From NCBI RefSeq assembly GCF_009866525.1, contig NZ_CM020866.1:1683752-1747751 (forward strand): a stretch of DNA of 64,000 nt. Reading direction: 5' to 3'. Positions 22,828 through 32,892 of the stretch are shown here, one piece after another (the first letter of the stretch is position 1; each line of letters starts with the position of its first letter). The notes under the pieces are model-generated. The model was given only the letters and a program-made list of their open reading frames with translations. It was not told the origin of the DNA and ran no database searches. This DNA comes from Spiroplasma poulsonii. Its GTDB lineage: Bacteria > Bacillota_I > Bacilli_A > Mycoplasmatales > Mycoplasmataceae. Position numbers and translations under genes: made by a program.

Positions 22828-24399
22828 TTATCGTCCTAGTTTATTTCATTCTTCAATTCGCCCAAATCGTTCTGGATTATAATCTGCAATTTTGTTAGTA
22901 ACTTTTTTCACAACACTAATAATTTCACGATCAATATTTGTCATTAAAGTTTCGCTATAAGCTTTTTCTTGTGCTAATTCATCATAATATTTTTTTGCTT
23001 TTGTATCAAAATGTTCAATAATTTCTTCCTTAAACTCCTGAATTTTATCAACTGGAACTCAACGAATTCTTTTTTTATTAACTGCTAATAAAATAATTGC
23101 TTGGTCAATTTGTGAAAGCGGGGCATATTGTTTTTGTTTTAAAATTTCAATTACCCGTTTTCCGTGCTCTAATACTTCTTTCGTTGTATCATCTAAATCC
23201 GAACCAAATTGAGCAAAAGCTTGCAGTTCACGATATTGTGCTAATTCTAATTTTAAAGAACCCGCTACTTGTTTCATTGCTTTAATTTGTGCCGCTGATC
23301 CTACCCGTGACACTGATAACCCAGCATCAACAGCAGGACGAATTCCAGCATTAAACTGATCATTATTTAAAAATATTTGACCATCGGTAATTGAAATAAC
23401 ATTTGTTGGAATATAAGCAGAAATATCACCAGCTTGTGTTTCAACAATTGGCAAGGCGGTAATACTCCCACCCCCATATTCTTTTGTTACTCGCGCTGCT
23501 CGTTCTAATAAACGACTATGCAAATAGAAAACATCCCCCGGATACGCTTCACGACCTGGTGGGCGGTGTAATAACAAAGCCATTGTTCGATAAGCAACAG
23601 CATGTTTGGAAAGATCATCATAAATAATAATAACATTATCGCCTGATTCCATTCATTCTTCTCCAATTGTCACACCAGTATAAGGCGCTAAATATTGCAA
23701 TGGTGCTAATTCACTTGCTGTTGCTGAAACAACAGTCGTATATTCCATTGCCCCTGCTGCACGCAGTTTTTCAACAATTTGAGCAACAGTTGATGCTTTT
23801 TGTCCGATTGCAACATAAATACATTTTACATGTTTTCCTTTTTGATTTAAGATTGTATAAATTCCAATTGCTGTTTTTCCGGTTTGACGATCACCAATAA
23901 TTAATTCCCGTTGCCCTTTTCCAATTGGAATCATCGCGTCAATTGTAATAATTCCTGTTTCCATCGGTTGGTCAACTGATTTTCTAGTCATAACTCCTGG
24001 CGCAATTCTTTCAACTGGTCTTGTTTTTGTTGCTTTCAATGGTCCTTTTCCATCAATTGGTTGACCTAAAGCATTAACAACACGACCCAATAGAGCATCG
24101 TCAACAGGTGTTTCAACAATTTTTCCTGAACGACGAACTTTGTCACCTTCACGGACAGTTGTATCATCTCCCATTAATACAGCACCAACAGCACCTTCTT
24201 CTAAATTTAGCACCATCCCATAAATTTCGTTTGGAAAAATTAATAACTCACTCATCATCGCATTATCAAGTCCATCAATTAAAGCAATTCCATCGCCAAC
24301 GGTAACAACAGTTCCTTCTTCATGAATTTCAATTTTCTTTCCATATTCTTTAATCTGTTTTTTAATTATTTCAGAAATTTCATTTATATTTAAAGCCAC
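22828..24399 (-). CDS. atpA: ATP synthase alpha subunit
   Basis: This 523-residue F1 subunit has Walker [12 protein letters not shown] (about 170), [19 protein letters not shown], Walker [13 protein letters not shown] and the [20 protein letters not shown] and [19 protein letters not shown] signatures. GTG at 24,399 gives a start (MALNINEIS) that aligns with other AtpA proteins and sits 6 nt after GGGGTG; a GTG three codons upstream (24,408) is the alternative. UGA codons near 23,653 and 23,059 read as Trp. Confidence 0.97.
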
Positions 24400-24416
24400 T
24401 TTTTCCACCCCATCTT

Positions 24417-24962
24417 CTATTTATTATGTATTGCTTTTTGGCGCATTGTTTCTAATTGGCCCGCAATCGAACCATCAATAATTTCATGTTTAATTTTAAC
24501 GCGAACACCGCCAAGTAATGATGGGTCAATTTTATTAACTAATTCAATATGATATCCAAATTTTTTACTTAATTTATTCTCAATTATTTCAATTTGTTTT
24601 TTTGTTAACGGTTGTATTGAAAAAATATTACCATATTGAACATCATAACTAATATTAATAATTTTTCGCAAACGCTTAAAAATTCTTCGAACATAACAAA
24701 AGGCTTCTCGGTCAATTAATAAAAAAAGCGCATTTAGAATTAACGGATCAACCGCCTTCTGAAATGGTTTCGCTAATATTTTTTTGCGTTCTTCTTTAGT
24801 AATATCAGCATTCATCATTAATTTAACATATTCTGGATCTTGTTTAAATAATTCAACAATCATATTACTTACTTCTAAATAATGATCAAATTTTTTTGTT
24901 TCAAGCGCTAAATCCATTAAAGCAGCAGCGTAATTATCAATAAATTTTTCACTAACTAACAT
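24417..24962 (-). CDS. atpH: ATP synthase delta subunit
   Basis: This 181-residue peripheral stalk protein has an N-terminal helical bundle ([20 protein letters not shown]) and the family C-terminal motif [20 protein letters not shown]. It lies 6 bp after atpF, in the standard operon order. Length is normal. Confidence 0.95.
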   Translation of the reverse strand: MLVSEKFIDNYAAALMDLALETKKFDHYLEVSNMIVELFKQDPEYVKLMMNADITKEERKKILAKPFQKAVDPLILNALFLLIDREAFCYVRRIFKRLRKIINISYDVQYGNIFSIQPLTKKQIEIIENKLSKKFGYHIELVNKIDPSLLGGVRVKIKHEIIDGSIAGQLETMRQKAIHNK

Positions 24963-24968
24963 AATGTT

Positions 24969-25496
24969 CTAGTCTAAATCCTTAATAAAATCTTCTACTA
25001 ATTTTTCATTTTTTTCTTTTGTGATTTCGTTTTCTAATAATTGTTCAGCTGCATTAAACGCAATATTAATAATTGATTTTCGAATATCATCTTTATATTG
25101 TTCTTTTTCTTTTTGTATTTCTTTATGTGCTTGTTCATTTAAACGAACTACTTCCGCTTTTGCTGTTTCTAACACTTGATGTTGTTTTGTTTCTGCTTCA
25201 GTCCGCGCATCAGCAAGAATCCCATTAGCTTCTACTTTTGCTGTTGTCAGCAATTTTGATGCTTCTTTCTGATCAATTGTTGCTTTTGCTTGTTTATCAG
25301 CAGCATCTTGAATTAATTCACGAATTTTATTACGACGAGCACGCATTGCTTTACGAAATGGATTATATACTCATTTTGATAATAAAATTAGTAAAATAAT
25401 TGTTGCAATAACATGAGCAATAAAAATTCATAAATTTGGAAATAGTTGATTAATAATTTCTGCTGGCTCAATTGGTTTTGACATTAATCATAACAT
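24969..25496 (-). CDS. atpF: ATP synthase b subunit
   Basis: This 175-residue peripheral stalk subunit has one membrane helix (about residues 22-42: LWIFIAHVIATIILLILLSK) followed by a long charged coiled coil to residue 150. ATG at 25,496 (MLWLM) is used; ATG at 25,484 (MSKPIEP) is an alternative with similar support. Many mollicute b subunits are lipoproteins, but no lipobox is seen here. Confidence 0.93.
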
Positions 25497-25545
25497 AAGA
25501 CATCCAAACCTTTCTGTTTTAAAATTCTTTTAATATTATTAATTA

Positions 25546-25833
25546 TTAACCAGTAACAAATGCTAAAATAATCGCAATAACTAATGCATAAATTGAACCT
25601 GATTCAGTAATAGCAGCAGCAATAATATATTGGGTACGAACTTTCCCCTCAACTTCTGGATTACGAGCAATCGCTTCAACTGCTTTCCCCCCAGTGTATC
25701 CTTGCCCAATTCCTGAACCACAACATCCAATCGCAGCTAATCCTGCTCCTAATAAAGACATTCCTTTGGTAAACCCATCATTAATTCCTGCCATTAATCA
25801 TACGCCAATCATATTTGACATTAAATCTAACAT
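25546..25833 (-). CDS. atpE: ATP synthase c subunit
   Basis: This 95-residue subunit forms the proton-driven rotor ring. Two membrane helices are joined by the polar loop ARNPEVEGK. The proton-binding glutamate lies in the second helix (AAAITESGSIYALVIA). ATG at 25,833 follows GAGGAG at proper spacing, giving a 13-residue N-terminal extension ahead of the more usual MAGIND start. Confidence 0.95.
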
Positions 25834-25884
25834 ATTGTAATTCTCCTCTTCTTTAAAAATATATAATTTTATTTTAATACTTTT

Positions 25885-26712
25885 TTACCTATTTAAGTGG
25901 ACATTTTGAACATTTTTTATTTTTTTATGTTTTTTTAATTTAATTGTTTTTTCTTTATCGGTTTTTTCATCAGTATGCATTTCTATCGCCCAATACGCAA
26001 TTGTTAAGATAGAAAAAATATACGCTTGGATTAGACCATCAAAAACATCAAAATAAATACTTAAAAATGGTAAAAATACTCCCGCTAATAAATCAACTGG
26101 CCCAATATAAGGAATTTGTCCTCAAATAAAGCTCATTAAAGCGGTAAATAAAGCAATAATAACCGTTCCCCCTAAAATGTTTCCAAATAGACGAAATGAA
26201 ATTGAAATTAACGGCACAAATTGCGTTAATAATTCTAATGGGTTAACAATAAATTTTTTAAAATACATTAGTTTTTGATATTTAATCCCAAAATAATATA
26301 TTCCAATAAAAGTAACTAACCCCATTGATAGTGGCACTGTATAAGCTGTTGCCAGTGAATCAAATCCAACAACACTCATTAAATTACCAATACCAACATA
26401 CAATAATAAGTACATAACATAAACTGTTAAGAATTTATATTTTGGTCCCATTAAGTCCACAACTTGCTTTTCAACTCATTTAATTGCAATTTCAGCAAAA
26501 AGTACTAAGCCTGTTGGAACATCAGTTGGACCAATTTTTTTTAACCGTTTATAATAACCAATTGATAAAAGCATAATAATAAAAGTAGTTAATACTATCG
26601 TTACTAGTTGCGGTAATAAAATTGTATAACTTCATGCGTCCATTCCAGTTTTATTTGGATCAGGAATTAAATCCATTACAAAAAGTTGACAAAAATTAAC
26701 TTTCATCACCAT
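25885..26712 (-). CDS. atpB: ATP synthase a subunit
   Basis: This 275-residue membrane subunit carries the proton half-channels. It has about six helices. The essential arginine lies in SISFRLFGNILGGTVI (about residue 175), and the last helices include LIQAYIFSILTIAYWA. The C-terminal tail is rich in Lys and Asn. ATG at 26,712 is used (ATG 26,706 is possible); it overlaps atpI by 17 bp. Confidence 0.95.
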
Positions 26713-27076
26713 TTATCCCTTCCTTTCTGTGCTTATGACTTGAAAATTTAATATTAACAAATAATGACGATAAAGGACAAAGACTAATACCCACAATTAC
26801 CGTATATATACTAAAAAAACTAGTATTCTTAGCATAAATAACTATTGGTATAGCATAAATAACTAAGCGAACTAGGTACAATAAGATAAAAAAGTACTTA
26901 TTTAAACTTATACTTAACAATCATCCCGAAAAGCAAATGATTAAGAAACCTATAAGAGAAAACAAATACCCTAAGACTAATCCCGAGTATAAAGTTCAGT
27001 CCTGTTTTAAAGTCAAATATATAATCGTCAATATCGCAAATATTCCCAAAAACATAATTAAACTTATTATTGACAT
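26696..27076 (-). CDS. atpI: AtpI-like ATP synthase accessory protein
   Basis: This 126-residue protein has four predicted membrane helices, the arrangement of AtpI, which helps assemble the c-ring. Sequence similarity within this family is always low, so the call rests on position (directly ahead of atpB, overlapping by 17 bp), length and membrane pattern. Two UGA tryptophans lie in the N-terminal half. Confidence 0.75.
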
Positions 27077-27125
27077 TTTATATTCTACACCTTTAAAATG
27101 TTTTTTTCAATGTAATTTATTCTTT

Positions 27126-27749
<624 letters not shown>

Positions 27750-27816
27750 TAATTATTTTTCCTCCTTAATTTATTAGATTTTAACATAAATAAAGAAAAG
27801 ATACCAAGATTTAATA

Positions 27817-28881
27817 GACTTCTTGAATTACTTGTTAAAAAATTGCAAATATTTGTAAAAAAGATACTAATAGAAAAATATAATTTTAATTAATTATGTT
27901 TTTTATTTAAAAATTTAATATTTTTCCACAACGAAAAATTAATTTATTATTTAAATTATTTAATTTTAAATAAATATTTTATGTTAAATATAATAATTAT
28001 AAATTATAAATTGAGGCAATTAAATTAAATCTTAAACCAAATCTTTTTCTTCGATTACGATATTTTTCTGTAATAATTTTAAATTTTTTAAGAATAGCAA
28101 AAATATTTTCAATAATAATTCTCATTTTTGAAACTAGTCTATTATATTGCTTTTGTTCTTTGTTTAAAGGGTTTTTCTTTGTTTTCTTTGTAGGTATTAG
28201 AACATTATTGTGATTTTTTTGTATTCCTTGATAACCACTATCAACTATTAATTTGGTATTTTTTAAAATTGGGATTTTTGATTCTTTAAATAAAGCATAA
28301 TCATGTTTTTTTCCGAGCGAAAAACTTGTTGCAATAATTTTTTTGGTTTCTTGTTCGATAATTACTTGTGTTTTGATCGTGTGTTTTTTCTTTTTACCAG
28401 AATAAGATTGTTTTTGTCTTTTTTTGGGCGTTGGATTGGAGTTTCGGTAGCATCAATAATAATAGTTTTATCATTAAAATAATCATTTATTAGTGCTTTT
28501 TTACCAGCAAGTTGTTGAAAATCAGAGTTTTTAATTAAAATATCTTCAATTCACTTAATATTACGATAACAATTAGCCTCACTAATATCAAAACTTTTAC
28601 CAAGATGAAAATAAGTCTGATATTCTCGTCAATATAATAAAGTCATCAATAATCTATTTTCTAATGATAATTTATTAGTTTTACCACCTTTTTTAAATTT
28701 TTCTATTTCAGCAACTTTTAAAATATCTAACATTTTATTAAAAGTGGATTTTTTTATTCCTGTTAATCTTAACCATTCTCTATCATTAAGAGTATTAAAT
28801 TTATTATTGTTCATATTTTTATGTCCTCATAAATTATATTTTATAATAATATTTTAATAAAAAAGGGTATCGCAAGAAGTC
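27817..28881 (-). mobile_element. IS5-like insertion sequence, copy 2
   Basis: Full 1,065-bp copy with inverted ends GACTTCTTG (27,817) and GCAAGAAGTC (28,872-28,881), flanked by TA on both sides. One base in the left end differs from the other copies (GAATTAC instead of GCATTAC). The two-frame transposase is intact: frame A from 28,814, frame B to about 27,986. It is inserted in the C-terminal part of the first recT copy and marks the left edge of the phage-like element beside upp. Confidence 0.93.
27985..28814 (-). CDS. IS5-family transposase, two frames joined by -1 frameshift
   Basis: This entry describes the transposase shared by the intact IS copies. Frame A (about 150 codons, UGA=Trp) has a helix-turn-helix N-terminal part and the first catalytic aspartate in IIIDATETPIQRP. 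At CCA-AAA-AAA-G a slippery A7 run allows a -1 shift into frame B, which adds the second aspartate (LIVDSGYQG) and the glutamate (MRIIIENIFAILKKF). This DDE layout and TA target fit the IS5 family, IS427-like group (DDE_4 domain). Without the frameshift only an N-terminal DNA-binding fragment would be made. Stop of frame B is near 27,985. Confidence 0.85.
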
Positions 28882-29677
28882 TATTATTTGATAAAGTTTC
28901 ATCGTTAATATGCCCATTATTTTTGATGAAAGTAGCATCATTATCAATATAAATCTTTTCATCATTAGTTGTAATAACTGCTTGATCTGATTTATATGCT
29001 TGTTGTAATTCAACTGACATAATACCTCATTTTCTTAATAATGATGTTAATACTGTTTTAAGGGCCATTTCATCAAAACTAGCAATATAAAATGATTTAT
29101 TTTTAGCATAAGTTTTAGAATATTTCATAAAATGATTTTCCATTTGCTCTTTTGTCATATATAAAGTTTTTTCAAAACCATTAACCATTTTAAAATATGC
29201 TACATAACCTATAATTGATAATTTTTCTCGTTCATCTTCATTTTGATTTCAATTAAAAGCAGTACCTTTTAAACGATCATAATTTATTAATTCATTTGCT
29301 CTAACATCTGATACTGACATATCTAAATATTGGCCACTTCTTTGGGCTAATTGAATATAACCTTTATAACCCATTTGAAATTGGGCTTGATTAATTCATT
29401 CTTGGATTTCACGACCATTAATAATTCTTGTTATTTTTGTATTATATGGTACTACATAAGCATAACCGAATTGTTTTTCCATTGGTAAATTTAATAAAAC
29501 ACCTTGATAACAAGCAGTCATAATTGTTTTTGGATCTGCTTTTTGTAATAATTCATTACTATTTGATATTGCAATTATATTACTTTTAAATCTTGCAATT
29601 TCATTTTCATTAGAAAATTTACTTTTTATTCAATCAGTTACCTTATCTGTTCTTAAAAATTCTACAATATTTGTCAT
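28882..29677 (-). pseudogene. recT: RecT-family recombinase, truncated copy
   Basis: Starts like the intact recT at 40,129-41,058 (same ATG context) and is nearly identical to it, but the IS at 28,881 removes the last 45 or so residues. The core single-strand annealing domain (AYVVPYNTKITRI and QMGYKGYIQLAQRSGQYLDM) remains whole, so a truncated product could still be stable. The missing tail is acidic and Asn-rich and may not be essential for annealing. Confidence 0.85.
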
Positions 29678-29678
29678 G

Positions 29679-30380
29679 TTATTTTTCTCCTTTATTTATT
29701 TTAAAATTAATACCTTTAACCCCAATTAAATTAATATCTTTATTACTATCTCATTGATCTTTAATTTCATTTTTAACAATTTGTTCATCAACAGTTAAAT
29801 AATTTTTAATAAGATTAATAAGTTCTAATTTATCAGCATTTTGTAAAAAATCATCATTAATACCAATAACCTCAATATCTTTAATTAATAATTTTTCTTT
29901 CCGAAAATTACTAGTAATAATTTTTAATTCTTGTTCTTGTTTTGCTATACTTTTAATTTCTAAAAATTGCTCTTTTTTATGAGTTTCAATAATTTTATTT
30001 TGTTTTTGAAATTGAATATTAATGACACTATTTTTTAAAGAATCATGATTATTCTTAATATTATTTTCTAAATTTAAAATATCTTTTCTAATAAAATTTA
30101 ATTCATCTTTAAAAGATTTTATTATTTCTAATGGTTCTCTAAAAATATAATCAATTTTTGAAACTACTAATTTTAAATCTTTTAGTGATTGTGATTTATA
30201 TTCTCCATTTATTAATCAAGCTTGTTGTCGATATATAAATTCTGCTAATTCTTGTCCATTTTCATCAATTCACTTTTTAATTGTTAATGCTTTTAAGCTT
30301 AATTCTTTAAAATTATTTCCTTTTAAATAAAACGGATAAGTAATATTTTTAACTTCATTATTTAATTTTAAATCTTCCAT
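29679..30380 (-). CDS. Phage early protein, 233 residues, coiled coil (copy 1)
   Basis: Nearly identical to the protein at 41,060. It is a charged, helical protein with a long coiled coil in the middle (about residues 85-170, rich in Lys, Glu, Asn, Ile). It lies directly upstream of recT, the two being separated by one base (stop TAA then CATG). In many phages the gene paired with recT is an exonuclease (RecE or YqaJ type), but no nuclease motif is visible, so I do not assign that. A structural or partner role in recombination is possible. Confidence 0.7.
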
Positions 30381-30382
30381 AA

Positions 30383-30520
30383 TTAAATTTCCTCTAATTC
30401 CATTTCATTAATTAAATTATCAATATATTCATAAGCACTTTCTTCTGAATAACATTCATCTAATGCTAAATTAAATAAATCTTCTTCTGTATAAACATAA
30501 CCATTTTCATCTTTTCACAT
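30383..30520 (-). CDS. Small acidic phage protein, 45 residues (copy 1)
   Basis: Begins at ATG 30,520 after a GGAGAT ribosome site and encodes a strongly acidic peptide (MWKDENGYVYTEEDLFNLAL at its start). It overlaps the signals of its neighbours tightly and is conserved unchanged in copy 2 (41,764-41,901), which supports a real gene. Function unknown; small acidic early phage proteins sometimes act as inhibitors of host enzymes. Confidence 0.6.
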
Positions 30521-30522
30521 AA

Positions 30523-30711
30523 TTATTTATCTCCTTGTCATTTAATATTGCTATCTTCTAAATCAATAATAGTTGTTAATCAATGATTTTCATTTTCAAC
30601 ATTAGCAGTAATCCTCGCTTCTTCTAATGTATAAAAAAAATCTGTTTTAAAAATAGTTGTTTTATCAAACAAATTATTATATTTCATTATTAATACGTAT
30701 CTTTTATTCAT
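30523..30711 (-). CDS. Small phage protein, 62 residues (copy 1)
   Basis: ATG at 30,711 is preceded by AGGAGG. The C-terminal half (EEARITANVENENHWLTTII) is identical in copy 2, while the N-terminal half differs in sequence and length, so the boundary between near-identical and diverged parts of the repeat runs through this gene. Its stop lies 2 bp before the next start. Function unknown. Confidence 0.6.
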
Positions 30712-30724
30712 AATTTAATTCCTC

Positions 30725-30883
30725 CTAATTTTGTTTCCCTAATGCTCAATGTTCATCAGTCATATCTTAAAATGATACTGAATAACTTTTAAACATTAAT
30801 TCTTGTAATTTGTTTTCTTGATTGCATTTTGAGCAATATCCTCAATATTTTTGTTTAAGACAAATTTTATTTAACTTTTTCAT
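30725..30883 (-). pseudogene. Zinc-ribbon-like small phage protein, nonsense copy
   Basis: Same start as the intact 54-residue gene at 42,090-42,254 (KKLNKICLKQKYWGYCSKC, with the C-x-x-C pair), but codon 39 is TAA (30,767-30,769) where copy 2 has GAA. The frame after the stop still matches the other copy (DEHWALG), so the lesion is a single event. Confidence 0.6.
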
Positions 30884-30917
30884 ATTTACCTCCTAAATTA
30901 TTTTTCCTATTTTTTAA

Positions 30918-31400
30918 CTCGCTGGCACTCACTACCAAGTGAAAGTGCCAAAGCGAGAATTAGTTATATAAGTATTGTATTTATCTATTTTATTTACTAC
31001 GCCATCCGCTTCGCTGTGGGTGAGCCGTGGCGGTATGTTGTTAGTTAAATAATCGACAGTTGTTTTTTGTTTTTGTAGCCAGAGAGTTTTCTCTCTCTTC
31101 ACCCGCACCATTTCAGGTCAAAGCGTTCAGTTTTTAAAATAAATCTACTTGCACCTTGAAGAGCCTAATGCTGACTTTGTGGTTTTTAAACCGCTGTCAC
31201 TTCTAAGAAGTAATATCTATCGCAAATTTATTTATAAAGTGACCATCTCTTTTGTTTATTGTGGTTCGATGTTGACCGCGCACTTATCACCACTATCGCT
31301 TGTTAAAGCGTCTATTATTTCCGGACTGATTACCGCTGTGCTAGACCGCCTCCTGTGGAATAAAAACACTTAGTTATTTAAAATAGCCGTTCCACTCTGC
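30918..31400 (-). ncRNA. Candidate large structured RNA (copy 1)
   Basis: This stretch has no conserved protein but is visibly richer in G and C than its surroundings and is conserved between the two early blocks. It contains many local hairpins: a long imperfect stem at 30,918-30,957 (arms CTCGCT/AGCGAG and GGCACT/AGTGCC), TACGCCA/TGGCGGTA with an inner GCTTCGC/GTGAGC helix, AGAGAG/CTCTCT, GTGGTTT/AAACCGC, ACTTC/GAAGT and CGCTT/AAGCG. Several differences from copy 2 keep pairing. It lies inside the leftward early operon, between two small genes. The strand is assumed from the operon. Confidence 0.55.
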
Positions 31401-31401
31401 A

Positions 31402-31641
31402 TTAAGTTGTTTTATAAAATCAAAGTTTTAAAAAACCAGTTTTATAATCAAAGATAATTTTTGAATTTTCTAAACGTTTATAAAACCACTCTTGGTTTTT
31501 ATCTTTTGTATGATTTAATAAATTTTTATGTTTTTCACAAGTTCATAAAACTTTATTTGATAAAAATTCTTTGGTAATGAATGATATTGATTTATAGCAA
31601 TCAATAACATCACATATTTTTTGTTGTTTATTAATTTCCAT
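31402..31641 (-). CDS. First early phage gene, 79 residues (copy 1)
   Basis: ATG at 31,641 follows AAGGAG. The protein is basic and hydrophilic, with C and W residues in a segment KVLWTCEKHKNLLNHTKD. The copy at 43,002 shares about two thirds of its residues and the same length, so selection for a protein is likely. Being the first gene of the early operon it may be a regulator, but no fold is recognised. Confidence 0.6.
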
Positions 31642-31682
31642 TACTTACTCCTTCTTTTATTAAGTTTTTTTATTTATTAACA

Positions 31683-31880
31683 AACTAATTAACTGAAACA
31701 AAGAAAAGACAACACCTTAAATTAGGAGAAAAAACAGGTACACTTTGTAAAAATTTCTAAGATATTTATAAATGTGTAAACAACTTAAAGAGGGTATCAG
31801 AAAGTTGTGTAAAAAGTTTCTATTTTAAGAATTTAAGATGCTGTCCTTTCTCTGAATCAATTAATAATTTTGGTTTTACA
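31683..31880 (-). promoter_or_regulatory. Early promoter/control region (copy 1)
   Basis: A 200-bp stretch without a gene, conserved in both copies, ahead of the first early gene. It contains three direct repeats TGTAAAAA/TGTAAACA at 31,746, 31,775 and 31,808, about 30 bp apart. Read on the minus strand they give TTTACA, a good -35 box. It probably holds the early promoter and regulator sites. Confidence 0.45.
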
Positions 31881-31887
31881 AATAAAA

Positions 31888-31909
31888 AAACCATTTTAGT
31901 AAATGGTTT
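31888..31909 (-). terminator. Terminator at the end of repeat copy 1
   Basis: AAACCATTT-TAGT-AAATGGTTT with a T7 run on the minus strand. It would stop leftward transcription before the early promoter. Copy 2 has a different hairpin in the same place (43,488). Confidence 0.65.
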
Positions 31910-31920
31910 AATTTATTATT

Positions 31921-32301
31921 CTTATTCAATTTCCGAGTTTTTTTCCAAAACCCCAATATTTTTTATACGACCAAAAAGATTTATATGAAAGCACTTATGA
32001 AGCTTATGGTGCTACTTTATTATTTTTATTACAAATAACATCTTTGTACAATAAAGTTGGTGATAAAATTAAAGAAACATATTTACAAGCATATTATACT
32101 AATGACTTAAAATTAAAAATTAGATTTTCAAAAGTATTATACTTAGAATTATCACTATCTTTTTTAAATCATAGTAGTATGAAATTTTATAAATATTTTG
32201 GCAATGACAAGGATATTAAAATAGATGTTAATAATCCAATTGTTTTAGGTATTAGAAATAAAAATAATAACCCAGTTAAAATCACAATTAAACCAAGATA
32301 A
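31921..32301 (+). pseudogene. 3' fragment of an unknown gene
   Basis: An open frame enters from before 31,921 without a usable start or ribosome site (a TTG at 32,044 has none) and ends at 32,301. It encodes a helical segment GATLLFLLQITSLYNKVGDK and a basic tail NNPVKITIKPR. It is probably the end of a gene whose front was lost when the element rearranged. It is the only rightward frame in this part. Function unknown. Confidence 0.45.
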
Positions 32302-32308
32302 ACAAAAA

Positions 32309-32330
32309 AAATAGATTTAATTATCTATTT
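32309..32330. terminator. Bidirectional terminator
   Basis: AAATAGAT-TTAATT-ATCTATTT, with A7 on the left and T-rich sequence on the right, lies between the ends of two converging genes and can serve both. Confidence 0.75.
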
Positions 32331-32870
32331 TTATTTAACTTTTATATTACCATTTTTATCAATATATAATTTAGGCAAATTTTGTTCTTCACCATTTCAA
32401 CAATAAACTGATTTAAAAACTGTTTCACTATTCGGTTGACTAAATTTTCAAGAAAATGAAGAATTTCATTGAACTGCTATATCTTTTGGAAATTTTACTT
32501 CTTTATTTTTAATTAAACCTTCTGTTTCCATAAGTAAAAATAATTTTTCTACACCATGTTCGTTAACAATTGTTCTTTTTCCATTTTCTTTTGATGTTTT
32601 TGTATCATTTTTAAAATCTGTAATTCTTCAATTTTCACTTGAATTACCACGCCATATAACATAATATCATTTATCATCAACTTTATTAAATTGTTTTTCT
32701 TGAGGTGTTATTCATTCTAAAATACCATCTTTTGTTTTTATATTGTTTTGTTCTTTTAATTTTGTTAATTCTTGTGGTGTATATTCTTGTGGTGTATTAC
32801 AAGCAACTAAACTAGTTGTACTTGTGCCAATGCAAGTGATTGTTCCTAAAAGGCTTAATATTTTTTTCAT
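32331..32870 (-). CDS. Spiroplasma lipoprotein
   Basis: This 179-residue protein has a lipoprotein signal peptide (MKKILSLLGTITCIGTSTTS then LVAC, cysteine at 24), so it is predicted to be anchored on the outer face of the membrane. The mature part is rich in Trp, Lys and Asn and contains a PQEYTPQELTKLKEQ segment. This type of leader is typical of spiroplasma virus and surface lipoproteins. It is next to a secreted repeat protein on the same strand, 22 bp apart, in a position that suggests cargo genes of the phage. Confidence 0.8.
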
Positions 32871-32892
32871 TTGATTATTTCCTCTTTTATTC

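Larger units (their letters stand above)
28884..31880. repeat. Early-region repeat, copy 1
   Basis: Direct repeat of 40,265-43,470. From 28,884 to about 30,640 it differs from copy 2 at only a few bases; from there to 31,880 the two copies have many substitutions and indels, including a 207-bp gene present only in copy 2. The abrupt change lies inside the 62-residue ORF. Confidence 0.9.

Noticed and set aside
31149..31373. 74-codon open frame on the plus strand
   Set aside because: It lies in the structured, GC-rich region; copy 2 has a one-base insertion that breaks it, and there is no ribosome site.
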